Of a DNA stretch of 64,000 bases, positions 50,441 to 59,645 are shown in pieces. The DNA is taken from assembly GCF_901827185.1 (NCBI RefSeq), contig NZ_LR594673.1:124001-188000 (forward strand), written 5' to 3'. Position 1 is the stretch's first letter. Each line of letters opens with the position of its first letter. The notes beneath the pieces are model-generated. The model was not told where the DNA came from. It made no database searches and was given only the letters and a program-made list of their open reading frames with translations. The DNA is from Variovorax sp. PBL-E5. Its GTDB lineage: Bacteria; Pseudomonadota; Gammaproteobacteria; Burkholderiales; Burkholderiaceae_C. A program made the position numbers and the translations under genes.

Positions 50441-51951
50441 GCGCCGCGGAGAACGACGAAGCCGTCGACGTCATCGTCGTCGGCGCCGGCAATGCCGCGC
50501 TGTGCGCCGCGATCTCGGCAGCCGAGAACGGCGCCCGCGTGCGCGTGCTCGAGCGCGCACCGGCGGACAGGCGCGGCGGCAACTCTGCCTTCTCGGGCGG
50601 CGCCTTCCGCGTCGCCTACGACGGCGCCGCCGACATTCACGCGCTGGTGCCCGACCTCTCGGCCAGCGATCTGGCGAACACCGATTTCGGCAGCTACGCG
50701 CGCGAGCGCTTCCTCGACGAGCTGATGGAGATGAGCAGCTTTCGCGCCGACCTGCCGCTCGTCGAGCGGATGGTCGAGCGCAGTTTGGAGACGCTGCAGT
50801 GGATGCGCTCGCACGGCGTGCGCTTCCTGCCGAGCTATGGCCGTCAGACCTACAAGGTCGACGGCCGGCAGATCTTCTGGGGTGGCCTGACCATCGAGGC
50901 CGCGGGCGGCGGCTTCGGACTGGTCGAATCGCTGTTCGCACGCGCCGAGCGCCTGGGCGTGCGCATCGACTACGAGCACCGCATCGAGGATCTGCGGGTG
51001 GAGGACGGCGTCGTCACCGGCGTGCTCGCCATGCACCGCGGCCTGCCGCGGCCGCTGCGCGCCGGCGCGGTGGTGCTGGGTGCGGGCGGCTTCCATGCCA
51101 ACGCGGCGTGGCGCGCGAGCTATCTCGGCAACGGCTGGGACTTGGCGAAAGTGCGCGGCTCGCGCTACAACACCGGCGACGCCATCCGCATCGCGATGGC
51201 CCACGGCGCGCGTGCGCATGGCCACTGGTCGGGTTGCCACGGCGTGTTCTACGACGCCAATGCGCCGCAGTTCGGCGACATCGCGCTGCTCGACCAGCAG
51301 AAGAACTACTTCACGCTCGGCATCGTGGTCAACACGCGCGGCGAGCGCTTCATCGACGAGGGCGAGGACTTCCGCAACTACACCTACTCGCGCATGGGCG
51401 CCGAGCTGCTGCGCCAGCCGGGCGGCCGCGGCTGGCAGATCTTCGATGCACAGACCGTGGGCATGCTGCCGCAGGAATACCGCGTGAAGCATGCGAGCCG
51501 CATCCACGGCGACACCCTCGAGGCACTGGTGGCCAGGCTCGAAGGCGTGGACCGCGCACGCCTTTTGCGCACCATCGCCGACTACAACGCGGCGATCGAC
51601 GACAGCAAGGCTTTCAATCCCGCGATCAAGGACGGCCGCTGCACGCGCGGCCTGGCGATCGACAAGAGCAACTGGTCGGTGGCGCTGTCGCAAGGGCCCT
51701 TCGTGGCCTACGAGGTGACGACCGGCATCACCTGCACCTACGCCGGCCTCGCGATCGACACCGAGGCGCAGGTGCAGTCGGTCGAAGGCGAGGCGATGCC
51801 CGGGCTGTATGCCGCCGGCGAACTGGTGGGCGGCCTGTACTACACGAAGTACCCGGGCGGCGCGGGACTGACCTCGGGCTCGGTGTTCGGCCGCATCGCG
51901 GGCCGGGCCGCGGCACTGCACGCGCGCAGCGCTCGTGTCGCTCAGGTGTAG
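50437..51951 (+). CDS. TcuA-like FAD-dependent dehydrogenase (flavoprotein 3)
   Basis: 504-residue flavoprotein, the closest of the three to tricarballylate dehydrogenase. FAD motif VIVVGAGNAALCAAISAAENGA near 12-33 (GxGNAALCAA is TcuA-like), DRRGGNSAFSGGAFRVA near 45, and C-terminal AAGELVGGLYYTKYPGGAGLTSGSVFGR. It should oxidise a polycarboxylate captured by the co-encoded Bug receptor and send electrons to a carrier. No TcuB gene is seen next to it. Its 3' end overlaps the convergent MmgE/PrpD gene by ten bases. Confidence 0.87.
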   Translation: MSAAENDEAVDVIVVGAGNAALCAAISAAENGARVRVLERAPADRRGGNSAFSGGAFRVAYDGAADIHALVPDLSASDLANTDFGSYARERFLDELMEMSSFRADLPLVERMVERSLETLQWMRSHGVRFLPSYGRQTYKVDGRQIFWGGLTIEAAGGGFGLVESLFARAERLGVRIDYEHRIEDLRVEDGVVTGVLAMHRGLPRPLRAGAVVLGAGGFHANAAWRASYLGNGWDLAKVRGSRYNTGDAIRIAMAHGARAHGHWSGCHGVFYDANAPQFGDIALLDQQKNYFTLGIVVNTRGERFIDEGEDFRNYTYSRMGAELLRQPGGRGWQIFDAQTVGMLPQEYRVKHASRIHGDTLEALVARLEGVDRARLLRTIADYNAAIDDSKAFNPAIKDGRCTRGLAIDKSNWSVALSQGPFVAYEVTTGITCTYAGLAIDTEAQVQSVEGEAMPGLYAAGELVGGLYYTKYPGGAGLTSGSVFGRIAGRAAALHARSARVAQV

Positions 51952-53303
51952 ACGAAATCGACGCCAGCCTCGGCGTCGAGCGCGAGCAGGCGTTGCCAGA
52001 GCACGGGTGCCGCTGCCGCGCGCCCCGCTTCGGCAAGGCAGCCGTCGAACTTGCGGCGCGCCTGTTCGGGCGATGCGCCGAAGGAATGCGCTGGTGGACT
52101 CTGCAGCACGCGGTCGTCGACGCGCATGCGGATCTCGGCCGGCGGATGGCCCGGGTTGTCGGGCAGGTTCTCGACGATCTCGACGCGGTCGGCGAGCGCG
52201 TGGATGTCCTGGGCTGCAAGCGCGCGATCGTTCAGCGTCGCCAGGTCGACCGTGCCGCGCGAGAGCGTGAAGGCGACCATCCACGGAATGCTGTACTTGG
52301 CGTCCTGCAGCGTGGCCGGCCGTCGCCGGTCGTCGATCGGCCGGCACAGCTTGGCCGCCGATGCGTTGACGCCGACCTCGATGCGGCTCGCCCTGTCGAG
52401 CGCCAGGCCCGCGTCCGCCATCCGTTCGCGCAAAGCCAGCGCCGCGGCCACGTAGGGATGCGAGAGTCGGCAGCTAGGCCAGGGCTTGATCTCGACCTGC
52501 TCGAAATGCCATGCATCGGGATCGAGCAGCAACGCACGCTGCGCCGCGGTCGGCGCGCTGCCGAGATAGATCCGGAACAGACCGGCCGCGCCGTCGAGAG
52601 ACAACTCCGGTCCGTCGATGCCGGCCGCGCAGATCAGACCGGCCTGCACGCCGCCCATCGCGGCGAACGCGGGATAGATCGCCCGCGCGGTAGAGCCGGT
52701 GCCGAAACCCGCCTGCTTGCCGCCCGCCGCCTGCATGTAGGCGAGGCCGAGCGACGCGACGATGGCGTCCTCGCCGTCGCCGCGCACGATGCCGGCTGCG
52801 AGCGCCGCACCGAGATAGCCGAAGAGCTGCGTCAGGAACCAGTCGGAGCCCGGTCCCTCGCCCGAGGGCGACACCATGACGCCGAGCCGGCACATCAGCT
52901 CGTCGCCGAGCGCGACCGCTTCGACCACGCGCTGGCCCGATGCATCGCACCACGAGGCGGTCGCGAGCGAGGCGGCCAGCGTGACCGTGGTCGGATGCAG
53001 GCGCGCGCGATCGTGGATGTCGTCGAAGTCGAGGATGTGCATCAGCGCCGCATTGGCGAACGCGGCCTGCGCGGGCGGCATGCGGCGCGCAGTACCGAGC
53101 ACGCGGCAGGCGCCGCCGTCGACGCCGGCCGCCATCGCCTCCAGCACTTGCGCGGCCAGCGGCGTGCGGTGCGCGGCCAGGGCCATGCCGACCGCGTCGG
53201 CGATGTGCAGCCGCGCCTTGGCGAGGACGGAGGCCGGCAAGCCTTCGCGTTGCCGCCGCAGCAGCAGCCGCACCAGCTCACGGCCGAGGGACGGCGTGCT
53301 CAA
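51942..53303 (-). CDS. MmgE/PrpD-family protein
   Basis: 453-residue member of the MmgE/PrpD (2-methylcitrate dehydratase/cis-aconitate decarboxylase) family. Typical blocks are ARLHIADAVGMALAAHRTP near 28, NAALMHILDFDDIHDRARLHPT near 84 and KPWPSCRLSHPYVAAAL near 295. The family dehydrates or decarboxylates tricarboxylates, which fits the TcuA-like neighbours. The start is TTG 53303, in a TTGA overlap with the preceding Bug stop; no ATG precedes the conserved N-terminus. It could convert the unsaturated tricarboxylate produced by flavoprotein 3. Confidence 0.87.
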   Translation of the reverse strand: MSTPSLGRELVRLLLRRQREGLPASVLAKARLHIADAVGMALAAHRTPLAAQVLEAMAAGVDGGACRVLGTARRMPPAQAAFANAALMHILDFDDIHDRARLHPTTVTLAASLATASWCDASGQRVVEAVALGDELMCRLGVMVSPSGEGPGSDWFLTQLFGYLGAALAAGIVRGDGEDAIVASLGLAYMQAAGGKQAGFGTGSTARAIYPAFAAMGGVQAGLICAAGIDGPELSLDGAAGLFRIYLGSAPTAAQRALLLDPDAWHFEQVEIKPWPSCRLSHPYVAAALALRERMADAGLALDRASRIEVGVNASAAKLCRPIDDRRRPATLQDAKYSIPWMVAFTLSRGTVDLATLNDRALAAQDIHALADRVEIVENLPDNPGHPPAEIRMRVDDRVLQSPPAHSFGASPEQARRKFDGCLAEAGRAAAAPVLWQRLLALDAEAGVDFVYT

Positions 53304-54271
53304 TCGACGTGGATCCCGGCCGACTGCACGACCTTGCGCCACTTGGCGACCTCGCCCTTGTAGAAGCTTTCGAAGGCCTCGGGCGTGCCGGTGCTCGGCT
53401 CGGCACCCAGTTCGAGCAGCCGCGCGCTGACCACCGGATCCTTCACCGCCTCGACCACCTCGTGGTTGAGGCGGGCGATGATGTCCTTGGGCGTGCCGGC
53501 CGGCGCGAACAGGCCGAACCATGCGGTGGCATCGAAGCCGGGCACGCCGCTTTCGTCGAGCGTCGGAATGTCGGGTGCGACGCGCGAGCGCTTCTTCGTG
53601 CTGACCGCCAGCGCCCTGAGCTTGCCCGACTTCACCAGCGGCAGCGTGGTGATGATGTTGTCGAAGGTCAGCGATACCTGGTTGCCGAGCACGTCGTTCA
53701 TCGCCGGCGCCGCGCCCTTGTACGGCACGTGCGTCAGCTTGATGCCCGCGGTGCTGGCCAAGAGCTCGGTGAACAGGTGCGAGCCCGAGCCATTGCCGGC
53801 CGTGGCGTAGTTGATGCTGCCGGGCCTGGCGCGCGCGGCATCGAGCAGCGCCTTCGTCGTGGGGTAGGGCGCATTCGGATTCGTGACCAGCAGGAAGGCC
53901 GTCGACGAGATCATCGAGATCGCCGTCAGGTCCTTCACCGGGTCGTAGCTCATCTTCGGATAGAGGCTCGGATTGACCGACAGCGAGATGGTGCCGAGCA
54001 GCAGCGTGTAGCCGTCCGGCGCGGCCTTGGCGACGACATCGGCGCCGATGTTGCCGGCGCTGCCCGGGCGGTTCTCGACCACCACGGCCTGGCCCATGCG
54101 CTCGCCGATCTTCTGGGCGACGATGCGGGCCGCGACGTCGGAGGCGCCGCCGGCCGGGTAGCCGACCACCAGGCGGATCGGACGCGTGGGATAGGCCTGC
54201 GACCAGGCAGTGGCCGAGGCCATCGTCAGGGCGGCGAGAAGGAATGCACGGCGGGGAGAGAAGAAGGTCAT
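53300..54271 (-). CDS. Bug/TctC-family periplasmic solute receptor
   Basis: 323-residue receptor: signal peptide at residues 1-25 (cleavage after WSQ/A), then YPTRPIRLVVGYPAGGASDVAARI and GSAGNIGADVVAKAAPDGYTLLL. It is coupled to the MmgE/PrpD gene by a four-base overlap and follows another Bug gene by 14 bases. Two receptors in tandem suggest two related ligands or duplication followed by divergence. Binding of a tricarboxylate or similar acid is inferred from the neighbours. Confidence 0.93.
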   Translation of the reverse strand: MTFFSPRRAFLLAALTMASATAWSQAYPTRPIRLVVGYPAGGASDVAARIVAQKIGERMGQAVVVENRPGSAGNIGADVVAKAAPDGYTLLLGTISLSVNPSLYPKMSYDPVKDLTAISMISSTAFLLVTNPNAPYPTTKALLDAARARPGSINYATAGNGSGSHLFTELLASTAGIKLTHVPYKGAAPAMNDVLGNQVSLTFDNIITTLPLVKSGKLRALAVSTKKRSRVAPDIPTLDESGVPGFDATAWFGLFAPAGTPKDIIARLNHEVVEAVKDPVVSARLLELGAEPSTGTPEAFESFYKGEVAKWRKVVQSAGIHVD

Positions 54272-54285
54272 GGCTTGTCGTTCGA

Positions 54286-55287
54286 TCAGTCGGCGGTGGT
54301 GATGCCTTTTTCCTTCACCAATTTGCCCCAGCGCTCGTACTCCTGGCCGACGAATGTCTGGAAGGCGGCCGGCGAGGCCATGGACGAGGGCACGACGGCA
54401 ACCTTCAGCAGTTGCTGCCGCACATTGGGCTGGGCCACGGCCTTCTCGAGCGCGGCATTGAGCTTGTCGATGACGGCCTTCGGCGTCTTCGCCGGCGCGA
54501 ACACGCCGACCCAGTTGCTGACGTCGAAGCCCGGCAGCACTTCCTGTGCCGTCGGCACGTCCGGCAGGAACTCGACGCGCTTGCTGCTGGTGACCGCGAG
54601 CGGCTTCAGCCGGCCGCCCTGGAACAGCGGATAGAGCGGTGGCACGTCCATCACGATGCCGTCGACGTGGCCGGCCACCGCGTCCGCCGCGGCCGGCCCG
54701 GCGCCCTTGTAGGGCACGTGCACGATGTTGCCGTTGGCGGCCTTGATCAGCAGCTCGATGGTCAGGTGCGGCAGGCCGCCGGTGCCCGACGACGCGAGGT
54801 TGACCTGGCGCGTGCGCGCCAGCGCCAGCAGGCCCTTGAGGTCGCTGACGCCGACCTGCGGCCCGACGGCGATCGCCTCGGGCGTCAGGCCCACGGTGTT
54901 GATGGCGATGAGGTCGGTGAGCGTGTTGAAGGGCACCTTCGCCAGCGTGTGCGGCGTGATCACCAGCGGACTGGCGCTGGCCGCGAGCAGCACGTAGCCG
55001 TCGGGCGTCGCCTTGGCAACGTAGTCGGCACCGATCACGCCGCTCACGCCGGCCTTGTTCTCGACCACCACCGCCGTGCCGAGCGCCTCGCCGAGCGCCG
55101 GCGCGATGATGCGCGCGACGATGTCGTTCGAGCCGCCCGGCGGATAGCCGACGATGAGCCGGATCGGCCGGTTGGCCGGATAGTCCTGCGCCGCACTGAG
55201 GCCGGCTGCGAGCAGCGAACAGCCGGCCAGCGCCGCGAACGCCAGCCGGCGGGTGAGAAGATGGACCGCGCGCGAGGACCTGGGCAT
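54286..55287 (-). CDS. Bug/TctC-family periplasmic solute receptor
   Basis: 333 residues from ATG 55287, which has GGAG nine bases upstream; an ATG ten codons earlier lacks a ribosome site. Signal peptide with a basic start and long hydrophobic core (about residues 10-33), then NRPIRLIVGYPPGGSNDIVARI and GVSGVIGADYVAKATPDGYVLL. First gene of the Bug-Bug-MmgE/PrpD unit and divergent from the second racemase-fold gene. Its sequence is clearly diverged from the adjacent Bug protein, so a recent tandem duplication is unlikely. Confidence 0.92.
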   Translation of the reverse strand: MPRSSRAVHLLTRRLAFAALAGCSLLAAGLSAAQDYPANRPIRLIVGYPPGGSNDIVARIIAPALGEALGTAVVVENKAGVSGVIGADYVAKATPDGYVLLAASASPLVITPHTLAKVPFNTLTDLIAINTVGLTPEAIAVGPQVGVSDLKGLLALARTRQVNLASSGTGGLPHLTIELLIKAANGNIVHVPYKGAGPAAADAVAGHVDGIVMDVPPLYPLFQGGRLKPLAVTSSKRVEFLPDVPTAQEVLPGFDVSNWVGVFAPAKTPKAVIDKLNAALEKAVAQPNVRQQLLKVAVVPSSMASPAAFQTFVGQEYERWGKLVKEKGITTAD

Positions 55288-55404
55288 GAACTTTGTCTCC
55301 GAAGAATGTCGTGGCACGCGACAGCGCGCCTTGCAGCATCCGGCAGTCTAAAGAGCGCATCGCGGCACCGGACGCTCCGGCGGCGAAGGCACTTTTCGTA
55401 TTTC

Positions 55405-56349
55405 ATGAATCTGCGCGCCCTCGCACGCGGCCTACGATCGCAGGCGCTGCTTCGCTTCGCCGCGCCACCGGAGGACATCCTGAAAATCTGGCATCAAAGC
55501 TTCACCGACCTCGACGCCTTTCCGCTCTACCGCGAAACCCTTCAGGCGCATGGGCGCGCCGTGATGGGCGAGGACGCGACGGTCGTCATGCATGGCCTGC
55601 GCCCCGGCACCTACCCGCCCGGCATCGCGCCGATGGAAGTCAACAGCCGCGCCGGGCTTCGCCTGTTCAACGACCCGCAGGTGTGCGAGGCCGCGCTGGC
55701 GGCCGAGCAGGCGGGCTACGACGCCTTCGCGCTCGGCTGCTTCTTCGACCCGGCGCTGCATGCGGCGCGTTCGCTGGTGGACATCCCGGTCGTCAGCCTC
55801 ACCGAGAGCTGCATGCTCACGGCCTGTTCGCTGGGCCGCAAGTTCGCCGTCATTTCGCTGACCGCTTTCCAGAAGATGCTGACCGAGGATCTGGCGCAGG
55901 CCTACGGCCTCACGAGCCGCCTGGCCGGCGTGGTCGCCATGGAGCCCGCGGTGCGCCTGTTCGATCTGGAGGAGGGCGGTGCGGCCACCGAGACCATCCG
56001 GCAGAGCTTCGCTGCTTCATGCCGCGAAGCGCTTCGGCTGGGCGCCGAAGTCATCATCCCCGGCGACGGCGTGCTCAACGAATTCCTGGTGCGGCACCGC
56101 ATGCTGGAAGTGCAGGGCGCGGTGGTGCTGGATTCGCTCGGCGTGCTGTTCCAGCATGCGGCCTTCCTGGCGCGCGCCCGCGCGAGCCGCTGCCTGGACA
56201 CGAGCCGCGCGCTGCTCTATGCGAAGCCGACCGAGGCCATGCTGGCGCACCATCGGCAAGTGCTGGGGGTACTCGACCGCAAGGAGGGCGATTTCTCGGG
56301 CGGGCCGGTCGCGCCGGCGGCACAGCCGCCCGCTTCGTCCGCCCGCTGA
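55405..56349 (+). CDS. Asp/Glu/hydantoin racemase-fold protein 2
   Basis: 314 residues from ATG 55405. A CTG at 55480 with a perfect GGAGG five bases upstream would give a 289-residue protein whose N-terminus (KIWHQSFT) matches the paralogue at 45631, so CTG initiation is a serious alternative. The first catalytic Cys is kept (TESCMLTACSLG). The second Cys position is Asp (IIPGDGVLN), parallel to the Glu in the paralogue. Likely an isomerase, decarboxylase or lyase on a carboxylate supplied by the divergent Bug/MmgE unit. Confidence 0.8.
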   Translation: MNLRALARGLRSQALLRFAAPPEDILKIWHQSFTDLDAFPLYRETLQAHGRAVMGEDATVVMHGLRPGTYPPGIAPMEVNSRAGLRLFNDPQVCEAALAAEQAGYDAFALGCFFDPALHAARSLVDIPVVSLTESCMLTACSLGRKFAVISLTAFQKMLTEDLAQAYGLTSRLAGVVAMEPAVRLFDLEEGGAATETIRQSFAASCREALRLGAEVIIPGDGVLNEFLVRHRMLEVQGAVVLDSLGVLFQHAAFLARARASRCLDTSRALLYAKPTEAMLAHHRQVLGVLDRKEGDFSGGPVAPAAQPPASSAR

Positions 56350-56373
56350 AAGAAAAGCGCTGGCCGCGGCGTC

Positions 56374-57882
56374 TCAGGCCGCCACGGCAAAGGATCGCAC
56401 GGTCTGTTCCAGCATCTGCCGCGCATCCTCGGCCTGGCCGGCCATCGCGTCCACGCGCCCTTGATCGGCTTCGAGGCTCTTGGCGAGCTGCACCAGTTCG
56501 CTCGCCACCGCGCTCGGCGCCGGGCCGCCGTAGAGCACGCGGCGCTTGACGAAGGTCGCCGGGTTCATCGCGGCAGCGAACGCGGCGGCCGAAAGGCCGG
56601 GCGCCGCATGGCCGAGCGTCTTCGCGGCCGCGTCGAGCTGGCGGCTGGTCGCCTTGGCGGGCGCGATGCCGGCCTCCTTGGCCTGGCGCACGAACACGGC
56701 GACGATCTGGTGCGCGGTGCGCCAAGGGATGTGGGTGTCGCGCACCAGCGCGCCGGCCAGGTCCGTCACCTGCGCCCAGTTGGCGCCGGCGAGTTCGAGC
56801 ATGCGGTCGTCGTGCACCTTGAGGTCGCGCAGGAGCGGCCCCAGTGTCTCCAGCCGCACGGCAAGGTCGCGCCCCAGTTCCCAGAGGATGGCCTGGCTGC
56901 TGCGGCGCTCCATGATCGGAAAGCCCGTCGGTCCGCGCTCGGCCACCATGACTGTGGTCACCGCACCCATCGCGCGTGCCGAGATCGATTTCATGTCTTC
57001 GAGGCCATCGGGATTTTTCTTCTGCGGCATGATGCTGCTGGTGCCGCAGTAGCGGTCGGGCAGCTCGACCATCGCGAACTCGGTGGTCGACCACAGGAAC
57101 AGGTCCTCGGCCATCCGCGCCAGCCCCTGCGCCAGCGTCGCGAGCACGCCCACGTACTCCATCAGGATGTCCTGGCTCAGGATCGCATCCATCGTGTGCG
57201 GCAGCGGCTGGTCGAAGCCCAGCAGCTGGCTGACGCGATGGCGGTCGATCGGGAAGTCGCTGCCGGTGAGGATCGCCGCGCCCGCCGGCGAGCTGTTGAG
57301 CCGCAGGTGGAAGGACATCAGCCGCGCCGTGTCGCGCGCGAACACCGCCTCGAACATCGTGAGCCAGTGCGCGAAGGTGGTCGGCTGCGCATGCTGGCCG
57401 TGGGTGTAGCCGGGCATCACGGTGTCGCGATGGCGCCCGGCGAGTTCGATCAACGCCTGCCGCACCTCGCACAGCGCGGCCATCAGCCGGTGCACGTGGT
57501 TGCGGACAGTGAGGCGCCGCGCGACCTCGGCCAGGTCGCCCGAGCTGCGGCCGATGTGCAGGTAGCCGCCGACGTCGTCGCCGAGCGTGCCGATCAGGTA
57601 GTGCTCGCCCGAGTGCATCCCGCCGTCGACGCGGTTGCGGGCTTCTGCCACGCCTTCTTCTTCCATCGCCAGCAGGCCGCCGAGCAGCGCGGCACCGATG
57701 TCGCGCGGGATGATGCCAGTCTCGGTGAGCATCACGGCATGCGCCTTGTCGAAGGCGTGGATTGCATGCACCGATTCGCCCAGCAGGCTCGAACGGTGGA
57801 AGTCGAGGTGCGCGAGCGGCTCCTCGGTCAGGCGGGTGCCGGCGGAACGAAAGCCGCGGTAGCCGGTGTCGGGTTGCTTCAT
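56374..57882 (-). CDS. Argininosuccinate lyase-family enzyme
   Basis: 502-residue lyase of the fumarase/aspartase superfamily. The signature SSIMPQKKNPDGLED lies near 282 with the mobile-loop Ser, PGYTHGQHAQPTTF near 160 supplies the His, and YLHIGRSSGDLAEV near 108 replaces the usual GRSRND of true argininosuccinate lyase (Asn to Gly). The family also contains EDDS lyase, which cleaves aminopolycarboxylates to fumarate and an amine. It is the last gene of an operon with an amino-acid importer and a ureohydrolase, so a catabolic role on an imported N-succinyl or guanidino compound is more likely than arginine biosynthesis. Confidence 0.85.
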   Translation of the reverse strand: MKQPDTGYRGFRSAGTRLTEEPLAHLDFHRSSLLGESVHAIHAFDKAHAVMLTETGIIPRDIGAALLGGLLAMEEEGVAEARNRVDGGMHSGEHYLIGTLGDDVGGYLHIGRSSGDLAEVARRLTVRNHVHRLMAALCEVRQALIELAGRHRDTVMPGYTHGQHAQPTTFAHWLTMFEAVFARDTARLMSFHLRLNSSPAGAAILTGSDFPIDRHRVSQLLGFDQPLPHTMDAILSQDILMEYVGVLATLAQGLARMAEDLFLWSTTEFAMVELPDRYCGTSSIMPQKKNPDGLEDMKSISARAMGAVTTVMVAERGPTGFPIMERRSSQAILWELGRDLAVRLETLGPLLRDLKVHDDRMLELAGANWAQVTDLAGALVRDTHIPWRTAHQIVAVFVRQAKEAGIAPAKATSRQLDAAAKTLGHAAPGLSAAAFAAAMNPATFVKRRVLYGGPAPSAVASELVQLAKSLEADQGRVDAMAGQAEDARQMLEQTVRSFAVAA

Positions 57883-57904
57883 CGGGTGGGTCCTCGCGCC
57901 GCAC

Positions 57905-58825
57905 TCAGGGCTGGCGCGCCTGGGTGTTGATGGTCACCTGGTCGACCTTGGCGTAGCCGAGATTCCAGGCACTGAAGATCTTCGCGTAGCTGCCGTCCTT
58001 GATCATCGAAGCCAGCGCCTCGGCGACCACGTCGCGCAGTGCCGCGTTCGACTTGGCGAAGGCCAGACCCGCGAGATCGACGGTGGCCGGCTTGCCGATC
58101 AAAACGAACTTGCCCTTGTCCGGCGACTTCGGATCCTCGTTGAGGAAGCGCACCGAATCCACGCTCGCCGCGGCGGCCACGGCACGGCCCTGCATCAGGT
58201 TCATGCGCGCATCGGCCGTCTTGTCGGTGAGCGAGAACTGCATCTCGGGCCGGCCCTTGCCGACGCACACGCTCTGGTTCACTTCCTTCAGGCGGATGAA
58301 GAAGATGCCGTTGCGGTTGACGGCCACGGTCTTGCCGCAGACGTCCTCGACCGTCTTCAATTCCTTCGCGCGGTCGGCAAACGCGAACAGCTGCGTGCCG
58401 GTCGCGAAGTAGTCGACGAAGTCGGTCTTGTCGCGGCGCGCCGCGATGTCGGCGATGACCGAGGCGCCGATGTCGATGCGGCCGGTGTCGATCGAATTGA
58501 TGATCTGGTCCAGCGACTGCGATTGCCATTCGACCTTCAGGCCGAGGCGCTTGCCGATCTCTTCGACGAGGTCGATGTCCAGGCCCATGAGCTTTTGCGT
58601 TTCCGGGTCCTTGAACTCGAGCGGGATGTAGGTCGGGCTGGTGCCGACCACGATCTTGCCGGCTTGGCGGAACTTCTCCGGCACGCGCGAGGCCAGCGTG
58701 GCGAGCGCGCCGGCGCTGTTCGCGGCCGCTGGCGCCGGATCGCCAGCGTAGACAGCGATGGCCGTCGACAGCCCGAGTGCGAGGGCCAGCAGCTGGCGGC
58801 ATGGGAGCGCGATGATTTTCTTCAT
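57905..58825 (-). CDS. Amino-acid ABC transporter substrate-binding protein (SBP_bac_3)
   Basis: 306-residue periplasmic protein. Signal peptide with cleavage around residue 27 (VYAG), then an Ala-rich linker and the start of the binding fold at KIVVGTSPTYIPLEFKD. The later blocks GLDIDLVEEIGKRLGLKVEW and DIGASVIADIAARRDKTDFVDYF are typical of cluster 3 binding proteins. It presents the ligand to the permease encoded two genes upstream. The ligand is probably an arginine-related or succinylated amino acid, judging from the adjoining lyase and ureohydrolase. Confidence 0.92.
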   Translation of the reverse strand: MKKIIALPCRQLLALALGLSTAIAVYAGDPAPAAANSAGALATLASRVPEKFRQAGKIVVGTSPTYIPLEFKDPETQKLMGLDIDLVEEIGKRLGLKVEWQSQSLDQIINSIDTGRIDIGASVIADIAARRDKTDFVDYFATGTQLFAFADRAKELKTVEDVCGKTVAVNRNGIFFIRLKEVNQSVCVGKGRPEMQFSLTDKTADARMNLMQGRAVAAAASVDSVRFLNEDPKSPDKGKFVLIGKPATVDLAGLAFAKSNAALRDVVAEALASMIKDGSYAKIFSAWNLGYAKVDQVTINTQARQP

Positions 58826-58832
58826 GATGACC

Positions 58833-59645
58833 TCAGTGGGAAAGGGATGCGGTGGGGATGACAGGTGACGTCGCGGCCGCAGGCCGATGCAGCCGCTGCA
58901 GGAACTCGCGGGTGCGGCTTTGCCGTGGATTGCCGAACAGCTGTTCCGGCGGCCCGCACTCGACGACGCAGCCGTCTTCCATGAAGGCCACGCGGTCGCA
59001 GACCTCGCGCGCGAAGGCCAGTTCGTGGGTGACCAGGATCATGGTGCGCCCCTCGGCGGCCAGGTCCTTCATCACGGCCAGCACTTCGCCGACCAGTTCG
59101 GAGTCGAGCGCCGAGGTGGGTTCGTCGAGCAGCAGCATCGTGGGTTCCATCGCGATCGCGCGTGCAATGGCCACGCGCTGCTGCTGGCCGCCGGAAAGCT
59201 GCGACGGGTAGCGGTCGCAGAAGCTCGCGAGGCCGACGCGATCGAGCAGCCGGCGCGCCTGCGCCTCGGCTTTCGAGCGCTCGGTGCCCTTGACGATCAC
59301 CGGGCCGCTGGCCACGTTCTCGAGCACGGTCATGTGCGGGAACAGGTTGAACTTCTGGAACACCATGCCGACCTGGCTGCGCTGCGCGGCGATCTTGCGG
59401 TCGCCGTGCTGGTACAGCTTGCCGTCGCGCAATGCATAGCCCACCACTTCGCCGTTGACGAAGAGCTCGCCGCGGTCGATGGTCTCGAGCTGGTTGAAGC
59501 AGCGCAGGAAGGTGCTCTTGCCGCTGCCCGAGGGACCGACGATGCCGAACACCTCGCCGGCCTGCATTTCGAGGGAGATGCCGCGCAGCACCTGGACATC
59601 GCCGAAGGATTTCCAGACGTCGCGCGCCACGGCGATCGGGTTCAT
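58833..59645 (-). CDS. Amino-acid ABC transporter ATP-binding protein
   Basis: 270-residue GlnQ/HisP-type ATPase. Walker A GPSGSGKST near 38, signature LSGGQQQR near 158, Walker B MLLLDEPTSALD and the THE switch near 212. It contains the RDGKLYQHGDRKIAAQRSQ insertion seen in some polar amino-acid ATPases. ATG 59645 overlaps the permease stop (ATGA), and its stop is seven bases before the binding-protein gene, so the importer cassette is compact. Confidence 0.93.
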   Translation of the reverse strand: MNPIAVARDVWKSFGDVQVLRGISLEMQAGEVFGIVGPSGSGKSTFLRCFNQLETIDRGELFVNGEVVGYALRDGKLYQHGDRKIAAQRSQVGMVFQKFNLFPHMTVLENVASGPVIVKGTERSKAEAQARRLLDRVGLASFCDRYPSQLSGGQQQRVAIARAIAMEPTMLLLDEPTSALDSELVGEVLAVMKDLAAEGRTMILVTHELAFAREVCDRVAFMEDGCVVECGPPEQLFGNPRQSRTREFLQRLHRPAAATSPVIPTASLSH

